Assembly (NCBI GenBank): GCA_963920575.1
Contig: OY986964.1
Span: 30,470,972-30,534,971 of the forward strand
Direction of reading: 5' to 3'
Source: Narthecium ossifragum
Taxonomy: Eukaryota > Streptophyta > Magnoliopsida > Dioscoreales > Nartheciaceae
DNA: 64,000 bases
The notes under the pieces were generated by a model that saw only the letters and a program-made list of their open reading frames with translations, was not told where the DNA came from and ran no database searches. Within the stretch, counting starts at the first letter, position 1, and the number at the start of each line of letters is the position of its first letter. A program made the position numbers and the translations under genes. Below are positions 55,424-64,000 of the stretch, in pieces.

Positions 55424-55583
55424 AGCGCCTGGATATACAGTTGAGGTAGCTAAACTCCACCTCAGGGGACGCTAACCAGTAACTCGATCGCCGGACCTCG
55501 TCGTGCGGCTCGTGCCCACGCCACTTAAAACCCTCGCCTTTCACCATCTCATCGTGTAGTATCCTCCTCCATCGATCCACGTG
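55424..55583 (+). promoter_or_regulatory. Likely NDUFS1 core promoter and 5' UTR
   Basis: The only non-repeat DNA between the MITEs and the ATG at 55584, about 160 bp. No TATA box is visible; it is GC-rich near the start codon (CGTGCCCACGCCACTTAAAA). The transcription start cannot be placed. Confidence 0.4.
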
Positions 55584-58500
55584 ATGGGGTTCCTTCTCCT
55601 CCGAGCTCTCCACCGCTCGCAGCCCTTCCTTTTCCGATCCGGCCTCTCTAACCCTAGGGTTTCCCCTCTGCGATGGATCTCCACCACCACCGACCTTCAG
55701 AAGCCCGAGGCGACGGCGGCAGCCGCCGAGGCACCTCCAGAGATCCACCCGAGAACCTCTGTGGGAGGGGCGAGGGTGCACATCCCGAGACCTGAAGACG
55801 CCATCGAGGTGTTCGTGGATGGGTATCCTGTTAAGGTCCCAAAAGGGATGACGGTGCTCCAGGCTTGCGAGGTGGCTGGTGTGGATATCCCGCGGTTTTG
55901 TTACCATTCCCGTCTCTCCATCGCCGGAAACTGCCGCATGTGCCTTGTCGAGGTTGAGAAGTCCCCGAAGCCCGTCGCGTCCTGCGCCATGCCTGCCCTT
56001 CCTGGTGAGCGGAATGACTTGAATTCATTCAAATTTCTGAATAACTTTTCCATTTCTGGATCTTTTCAATGAAATCTGCTAAGTTTTAGAGGTTATCGTT
56101 CAGTCTTTGGTACATTTCTTATCTTTTATGTACATTCTTGTGATCTATCCGCAGTACGATTTCTTTTGTTTTTCGTCTTTGGCGATTGTGGGGCTTTGGG
56201 CTATGCCTGGAGATTCATCTCTTCAAAATATTGCAAAAACATCAAAGAGTTTGGAGGGGTTTTTTTTCCAAAGTCTCTCTAGCCTTTCGAATTTGGACTT
56301 TCATCAGTTTTTCTGATGTTTTTTGGTTTTATGGATAGGGATGAAGATCAAAACGGATACGCCCTTGGCAAAAAAGGCGAGGGAGGGGGTGATGGAGTTC
56401 CTGCTTATGAACCATCCGCTAGACTGTCCGATCTGTGATCAGGGAGGGGAGTGCGATCTTCAGGACCAGTCCATGGCATTTGGAGCAGATCGTGGGAGGT
56501 TCACGGAGATGAAGAGGTCGGTCGTGGATAAGAACCTTGGACCACTGGTGAAGACTGTGATGACTCGATGCATCCAGTGTACAAGGTGAGCTCTTTTCCT
56601 GTTGTTGATCGAGATGAAATTCCTCATTTCATTTTGTCGCTGCTTTTTTTATAAGTAGACCAAAGACTATATTAGTTCCCTATATTTGCATGTTTCTTGA
56701 AACATATTTTGGGGCTTAGATTTTCTTTTAACCATTGTAAGGGTAGTGAAGACAGTGAGGCATCCATGTTTCAAAGAGGAGACTATGTAGAAGAAAGCCA
56801 AAAAGCAAAAAGAAGTAATCATGCCATCAAGTTGAATGAATGTTGAAGTGTATAAGCTATCATCTTTGTCGTCTTTTGGTGTAACCCTGTTGCTTGGTGG
56901 GACTTGGAACCCATCTGATACTGCTAGGGACTGGATTTATGAATACTGCTTGAGATACAATCAATTTGCCATTGATGTTTGTATAGATCTAGGTAAGAAC
57001 TGTACTTAGCTTGTTGGTATTTTGGAATCTAATATGTAGCTTTTCTATATCTTACCATTGTTTTCCTCTTGGATGATGATCCCCTTTGGGCATGGCAATT
57101 GCCAATAGGTTTGTCAATGAGCCAGTATCGAGCGAGCTAAAGCTGATTCGAGCTTGAATTGACTCTAGCTGAGTTCAGGAAGCTCAGCTCGAGCTCTTCT
57201 TGAGCCAGAATATTTTAGATCGAGCTCTTCTTGAGCCAGAATATTTTAGCTCGAGCTCGTCTGTATCCAATATCGAGTATACTTGATATCAGCTCGAGGT
57301 GAGCTTGGAACAATATCGAGCCGGCTCAATATCGGCTTGTGCCAATTCGAAATAATAGCAACCAACTTACGAGCTGATCAGATCAAGCTCGGTTCAAACA
57401 AAATTCGATGCTAGATGGATACCAAGCTCGAGATCGGGTCAAATGGGGAGAGAGCTTTAGAACGGTTCAAGCTAGAGCTGATCTTAGATGGAACTTGGGG
57501 TTGGTTGTTGTTGCCAATTGAGTGGAGAAGAGAGCTTGGAAGGTTGGTCGTCGTTGCCAATTGGCTTGGCCTCAAGAGGTCGCTATTGCTGCGCGAGGGA
57601 AGGTTGGTGGCTGGTCTAGAGTAAGAGAGAAGAGAGATGGAGTGCTGCATTTTGGACTCTCGAAGGTGCCTTCTGCCGAAGGCGTTGAGAATGTTGGGAA
57701 GGAGCTGTCGACGTGAGGATGACACGGAGAAACAGTAGATTGATGGAGATTAGAGACAGGCCTTAAGAGTGAGGGTTGGGATATGGGCGATTCAGGTGTG
57801 GCGGCTAGGGTTATATGGCTTTCCTTTAAGACTAATAAAGCTATATTAGATCCTAACAATTGGATTTCCTATCCAACAGCTGTCATGTTAACCCACTATA
57901 AGCAAAATATAGTAATTCAACATCTCATATCAAACTTATCTAAAAGTTTCAAAATTCTGAATTATAATCTTTAAGTTTTTTAAAACAGTGAAACTATATC
58001 TAGAATTTTAAATCTTCAGCCTGGATCTATCGATCAAGTTGACCCCAGTCGATTATCAGCTTTATAAGGAAATCAACCTGAAATTCTACCTTATTATCAT
58101 TTTGAGTGAGCTATTATTGAGCTCGGACTTGAGTTGGTAACGAGTGATTTCAGAGCTGAGAGCTGGATTGACAGCCCTAATTCCGATGTTATTCTACTCT
58201 AGAGAGAAACTATATCTTAGGTTGAATGGTCGAAGAACAGACCATGAAGGAAAAGGGATGCCAGAAGGTTGAATGGTTGAAGAATAGCGAGGAGAAGGGT
58301 CATCGATATCATAGCTATTGTTAAACGCAACTTTACGATCAATTTTCGAGACCAATGCTCCTATTTTTACTGGTTTTCTTCCCTCGTATGCTATTTCTGT
58401 GAAACAATATCAGGTAGAAGGGTAGTGCTTTTGGGGCAATGGTATCTCAAATTCTAGTTGAAACAGAAGATATTTATATTACTCGGAAATGTCCTGATGA

Positions 58501-61500
58501 AATTACAAAAATTAGATCTTGCGTTGGTTCGATATTGAGAAGTAGATCGGATTGAATTTATTGAAACTTGTCACAGAGAAAAGTACATATTTCCAGTTTC
58601 TAAATAGTTTCTGAACTTCCTGCAGTAGCATGAGGTATGGATCACCACTTTATGAGTAGTTTCTGAGTTCTGATTTTGAGAGTTTTTAACCTAAAGTCCC
58701 ATTCTGTGCATGTTAAACTCTCCATAACCTATGAAGGATCTTTAGTTTTGTTTTCATGAAGCCTACTAAAATTCTCATCCTGACATTGCCCATCTTATTG
58801 CTAGAGTTGGGAGGTGTTTACAAAACTGGAGCAGAATATGTCATACGTTGTACTGCATTGCTATTCCTATTCTTACAACAAGACCCTGAATGTGCTTTCA
58901 TATAGGTCTCTTGCATTCCTTAGTTTGGTCTTCCTCCATAATCTTCTGACTCACTAGCTCTTGTTAAATGGTTTCTCAAACTTTTTTGAAATACTATCTA
59001 CCATGGCGACAATAAGTTTTGTTGAACAAAGAATAAAGTCCGAACTCTTAGTTCTAGAGAAGACACCAAGAAGATCTATACTTGTCAGGAGTTTTAAGGG
59101 GAATGATTGTGTATTATGGCAAAATATTTAAGTGTTTTGAGAAGTCTTCAAACTATTGTTTTGTAATATCAGTCATCTTAATTGTGCAATGATCCATAGG
59201 AACTTAGGTGACTTCATCTTCATGGCTCTTGTACTAGTTATGTGTCCTTGTTGTGCAGCTCTATATACTTGTTGTCACATCAAGGCATAGTACAATACAC
59301 GGAAACAGTTCATGTATTGTACTTTGCCTTAGGAATTGTCTAATTCATAGATTCCATGGTAGAATCCCATCCACTCGGAAGCAATTTCTTGTCAAATGAT
59401 AACATGATTGTATGATGATAAGTTCTAGCATTCTAATAGTTCTATGCATCTAGTTTATTGGTTTCATCCCTAATTACTTTCATGGAAATGTTACAACCTC
59501 GCTATGTCATTTTTTTCTATGCTCCTAAAAAGGTTACATCCTCATTTCAGATCCAACCTCGCTATGTCTCATTTTTTTCTATGCTCCTAAAAAGGTTACA
59601 TCCTCATTTCAGATCCAACATTTGAGCATCATACTAGAAATATGACGAATCATTCATGTTCATTGCTATTAAGATTAGGTGCTTAACTACACACTCATTG
59701 GCTCCTACATCTTCTAAACTTTTCGTGCATCCTAGCTTGTAAAATAACATCTGTAAAACAGTTTAAAGAAACCTTAGTTTTTTCAGCACCTGATCATTGT
59801 AGACCATCCTAGTGATAATCTTGACCCAGCTAAAAATTGTCAAAGAGGATACTTAATCAGTCGTTCTCACTGGGCACTTTCTGCTTCTATTCTTTTATTA
59901 GATACTGGCATACTGCATATTTAAACACATTGTCTCCTGAGGATGAATACTGATGAGGAGCCCTTGAAGATACGCTGAACTTAGATTTTCCAAAACCTCA
60001 GCTTGCGATCGTATTGAATTGCAAGTACGCAAGTAGAGTTTTAGCGCCCCTGTTTGGATGTTGGGAGACTTTACTGTTGATGCCAGTTCATATTCTGTTA
60101 AAGGGTTTTGGATTGAAAAATGATGATGCCCTTGCGGAGTTAAAATGGTCTCTCTACAAGGAGATTGTCCAAAGGACACATCTTCGTATACGCATTTGAT
60201 GATTTAATTAGGATTCCACCTTGCCATGCTACATATGTATTTCGAAGAATGTTATTTCTAAACTTTCTTGTTTATGCAATAGAGTGCACCCATTAACAGG
60301 CGAGTCTCTTTTTCTTAGAATATTATCTGTAGATTTCTCGTTTGCCAAAAATATTACCTGGCCAATATTCTTTGTTAAAGATGCTGACCGGTAGTTTACT
60401 AATACTAGCAACTTGTTTCTGGTTTGTGCTTATCATTAATTTTCAAGGGAATTCTTTATTTTAGGCAACATGTGCTTCCTTCTGGCAGTATGTTTAACAT
60501 GATGGCATTCTGAAATCTTCAGATAGAACTTTCTTTGTATAGGTCATGTTTCTACCATTATCTTCAAGGAAAAATGCACTAGATATTGTTCTATTTTTGT
60601 TCTATTTTTGGGGCTATGATCTTAGTTCGATCAAATCACTAGTGTTAATACAAGCACTACCTGTCACAGGTGTGTTAGATTTGCTACAGAGGTTGCTGGC
60701 GTTGAGGACCTTGGCATGTTAGGTCGTGGCAGTGGAGAGGAAATTGGAACATACGTTGAAAAACTTATGACAAGTGAACTATCTGGAAATGTTATAGATA
60801 TATGCCCTGTTGGGGCTCTCACCTCAAAGCCTTTTGCTTTTAAAGCTAGAAACTGGGAGTTAAAAGGCACAGAGACCATTGATGTTACTGATGCAGTTGG
60901 ATCAAACATAAGAATTGACAGCAGAGGTCCAGAAGTTATGCGCATTGTCCCTCGTTTGAATGAGGTTTGGATTCTTTGCAATTATTTATTTATTTTTATT
61001 TTTACCTTAGTTGTTCTTTGCAAGTTTTAGTTGCTACAAATATTTTGCTCTGTTCATATACCTTTGTCTCTTTGCTCTAAATTTTTTTTTTGTTGCTTTT
61101 TCTCTAATATCTGGATTCAAATCTCATAGTTTTATAAGTTTAAGGTAGATGCTCTCTTGTTAGGTTCTGTGTATTCTTTCCATGAGGGGGTCTTTTAATA
61201 TGTTTCCTTTTTCGATATTTACTGCCTAATGCATGTCTCCTAAAAAGAATCTTGACCTAATTAATTTTTATCATCTACTCCGAAAAGCTTGCAGAACCTT
61301 GAAGTAGTTTCTGAAAATGCAGAAAAAAGCTTAAAGAACCATGAGTTTTTCCTAATTCAGTTCCCTAGGTTGTTGAAACTGGTACCTTATTGCTTAAATA
61401 ACTAGAATGCAAGGTACACCATATTCTGGGGTGTATCAAATGCAATCCTTATATTCATAGTTATTGCCAAAGGTCACTAGCATCAAATTCAATCCCTGTA

Positions 61501-62598
61501 TTTGGTTCATTATATCTTGGCTGCCTTCTAGTATTACAGTTTGACAGATAATGCTGCATCTTTGGTGTTCCAGAACCTTGTGTAGAAATATTGCTTTGAA
61601 TGTGAAGAAATGAGCGAACCATGTAGTTAATCAAATAGCTTCATATAATACAAGATTAAGGCTTTTGTGATTATAGTCCAGATGAGGTTGGTGTAAGCTT
61701 ATAGACTCGACGAGGCCTGCTAATGAAATATCCCATCACAGATTAGGTACAACTGAGCGAAACAATTCTGAATGGAGGGTTTTATTGTAATAAATTCCAC
61801 TGGGGAGTGAACCCTGTGAAGTGGTTTCCATCTAGTCAGTAGGAGATCATGTGCAGCTTCTACTGATGGAACTGTTGTCGGCTAAATGCTATTCAAAAGG
61901 TTATCAGGCTTTGAAGTAAATAAATATCAATTCTGTTTTATTTAAGTGGTATTCCTGCTTGAATAGTGTTAAAGCAACTTATAGTTCGCTTCATCATATA
62001 CTTTTATTTGTTTCATTCATGTATTTTGTCAAATTTGAAAGGTCATGATCAACTCTTTATGAAAGTATTAATACTTCTGCTGCTGGTATTTTTGAGGCCT
62101 TTGAGATTTACTAGAATAATCACATATCATACAATATTTTTCAACTACAGTGGCCGTTATCTACTTTAGCTGAGTACATGTATTGAGAGCCACCGCCTAT
62201 GCGCCATCAATTGATTTTTGCAGGATATTAATGAGGAATGGATTTCCGACAAAACACGCTTCTGTTACGATGGTCTCAAAAGACAAAGGTTAAACGATCC
62301 AATGATTCGAGGTCCTGATGGACGATTCAAAGCTGTTACATGGCATGATGCCCTTGCCGTGGTTGCTGAAGTTGCACATCAAGTTAAACCCAAGGAAATT
62401 GTTGGAGTTGCTGGTCAGCTTTCTGATGCTGAATCCATGATGGCTCTAAAAGATTTCTTGAATAAAATGGGATCAAACAAGGTGTTATGCGAAGGGAATG
62501 GTTCGAATCCTTCAGCAGATTTGCGTTCTAGTTTCCTTTTGAACACAAGCATAGCTGGTCTTGGGAAAGCAGATGCGTTTCTTTTGGTTGGTAGCCAG
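55584..62598 (+). CDS. NDUFS1: NADH dehydrogenase (ubiquinone) 75 kDa iron-sulfur subunit, mitochondrial; first four exons, cut by the window edge
   Basis: Core subunit of the complex I peripheral arm that carries electrons from NADH. Exons: 55584-56004, 56339-56585, 60670-60964 and 62224-62598, all with GT...AG introns and matching phases; 446 residues, against about 745 in Arabidopsis. An Arg-rich presequence (about 1-36) targets mitochondria. Cluster ligands are all present: 2Fe-2S Cys106/117/120/134; His166/Cys170/Cys173/Cys179; Cys218/221/224/268. The fourth exon enters the molybdopterin-oxidoreductase-like domain ([18 protein letters not shown]). The next expected residues (PRVEAA) are not found before 64000, so the gene continues to the right. 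The ATG at 55584 was chosen over a GTG just before it. Introns are 334, 4084 and 1259 bp; the second carries a transposon. Confidence 0.97.
57106..58179. mobile_element. Possible hAT-like non-autonomous element in NDUFS1 intron 2
   Basis: TAGGTTTGTCAATGAGCC at the left and the inverse of TAGGGCTGTCAATCCAGC at the right. The flanking octamers ATTGCCAA and ATTCCGAT agree at only 5 of 8. Subterminal GAGCTCGAGC-type repeats include a 31 bp tandem duplication at 57188-57249. The open frames inside are not protein-like. Confidence 0.55.
58180..60669. other. Remainder of NDUFS1 intron 2
   Basis: AT-rich intron DNA with no gene, apart from the 60 bp duplication listed separately. It ends in the acceptor CACAG before exon 3. 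Confidence 0.6.
59494..59616. repeat. 60 bp tandem duplication in NDUFS1 intron 2
   Basis: Two head-to-tail copies starting CAACCTCGCTATGTC and ending CCTCATTTCAGATC, differing by about two inserted bases. Confidence 0.92.
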
Positions 62599-64000
62599 GT
62601 ATGCTCTTGCTTTTGGTTCTGAGTTCTGAATTGTTGCTTCTAGCTGATTTGATATTAGCTCAGTGCCTGACCTCAGCTGTTTATACGAGTCAAACCTATT
62701 TAAGGTCTTTTGGTTCTTGTCATCTGCAGTTTGGCTAATCTAATCGGTGTGACTAATGAAGGGAGAGAAACTTGCACTTTTATCTCCTCATCTGACTAAG
62801 TCTCAACATCAAAGCTTGAAATAGTAGCCTCATAACTATCCACATCGTAGGCTAGTCAAGAGGGACAGCCTTTGCCGCCCGCCCAACCCTCACCCATCGT
62901 GCCCTCCTTCATGACTAGTGTTTGATATACCAATAAATTCTAGGTGTGAAAATATTGAAGGTGCCTTAAATGTGAGATGGTCAATATCTAGGGTGCCGTG
63001 CAGTTGTTGATGCAAAAGGTAATGTGTACATTATTTATTATTATATGCCTACGGATCTATATCTAGAGTGCAGTTGTTGATGCAAAAATAATGTGTATAT
63101 TATTGGTTATTATATGCTTACGGATCAATTTGTTAATTAGCAGAAACTGCATAACTTCTTCATGTGCCTAAGGTGTCATAAATATTACTGAGAGAAAAAT
63201 TGAAAAGCTAAGACTGATGAAGTTATGCTTTAGATGAAGATTTGTGTTGTTGCTTCCAGAGGAGAAAATGTGGGAATACAGTTCGATTATAGTCTGAATC
63301 TGTTTAATGTTGCACATCACCTTGCCAAGGTAGAGATTAATTTGAAAGATTTGGCGAGAGGGCTATAATTGTGAAAACTAGTACATGGGAGAATTACTTG
63401 TGCATGTGACAGAGAGGGAAGCTTCCCTCAGAATCATTTGTCTATGACACGAAAGTGATTCTATGTAGAACTTCTTGTCATATGCCTCCATGGGGCAACC
63501 TTCGCCTCAATGGTCCTCGCATAATAGTGTTCTACGATTGACTTATTCATTAAATCTTTTGAAATCTCATCATCTTGCTGCTTGAAGGTGAACTTCAATA
63601 ATAATTTTTTGACATTTTGTCTTACATTGGTTAAGGAAGCAATTCATAACATATTATTTTATGCCTGCTTGCTTCATGAGATAATTAACTTGGATAAGTC
63701 TTACATATATTTAAAATACAAGAAAGGCTTATGAAACAACTCTACATGAGAATGATTTATTGCTCGAGTGCATTGTATGACATAATGAGCAGTGAGTTAT
63801 GCATAAATTGTTGTTTAGCTATAGTTGGCAATCAATGAGCTCTCATACAAATTGCACTTGCTTTGGTGTGTAAAGTCTTTAGTGTCTCTTTATACAGATT
63901 TATTATACACAGCTTTGGCACTCAGTGAATTGTGTAACGTCTGTGACTGTGCTTATCATAATTTCATACAAATTAGATTTTCTCTGTGCTAACTTTGTTT
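62599..64000. other. NDUFS1 intron 4 (open at the window edge)
   Basis: It starts with the donor GTATGC. No next exon is recognisable before 64000. A duplicated unit at about 62984-63130 repeats ATATCTAG(A/G)G...GCAGTTGTTGATGCAAAA...TTATATGC(C/T)TACGGATC. Confidence 0.65.

Noticed and set aside
57411..57859. Open frames of 95-104 residues in NDUFS1 intron 2
   Set aside because: Inside the hAT-like intron insertion; no similarity to transposase or host proteins.

Overview
This is plant nuclear DNA, most likely from a monocot. It carries a nuclear gene for the 75 kDa subunit of mitochondrial complex I, a plant class A heat-stress transcription factor with the usual plant intron position, intronless group-D MAP kinase kinases with very GC-rich codons (a monocot habit), and a dense mix of LTR, LINE, SINE, hAT, Mutator-like, Helitron and foldback elements. 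The species cannot be named from sequence alone.

Three host genes look intact as far as the window shows them. They are an intronless MAPKK (minus, 12314-13345), a two-exon HSFA1-like heat-stress factor (minus, 25967-28852) and the first four exons of NDUFS1 (plus, 55584-62598, running off the right edge). A second MAPKK (plus, 6650-7674) is a dead paralogue that faces the intact one tail to tail. It has a frameshifting deletion and a nonsense codon, and a 5'-truncated LINE sits directly before its start codon. That LINE is itself split by a 4.28 kb LTR unit (2056-6336).

The rest is mostly mobile DNA, much of it with readable target-site duplications (TSDs). From left to right: the LINE/LTR nest (572-6635); a composite GC-rich stretch with a DUF4057-like exon fragment (10390-11570); a Pack-MULE carrying broken pieces of an LEA_2-type gene and a MATE transporter gene (14706-16236); a second MULE-like element with a coiled-coil reading frame cut by a solo LTR (16977-20408); two SINEs (24407 and 51663); short hAT-type elements (24642, 54699, 57106); and foldback elements of one superfamily (16361, 30411, 50375).

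Between 32.5 and 54.5 kb lies a large nest. A hAT element (32546-43306, 8 bp TSD) holds a non-autonomous Athila/Tat-style LTR retrotransposon (32821-39964, two 1440 bp LTRs, 5 bp TSD) and an LTR unit in reverse (40030-42307). Next to it a Helitron helicase relic is split by an LTR unit (43692-48333) that is itself split by a relative (44122-46454). A further LTR unit lies inside a short inverted-repeat element (52020-54528).

The most unusual signal is a repeated structure inside these LTR units: pairs of the palindrome GATCGATC set about 22 bp apart, with the pairs recurring about every 70 bp. The bases between the two members of a pair often remain complementary although they differ from pair to pair. 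The same layout occurs in several copies of one LTR family, in both orientations, and in an LTR of another family.
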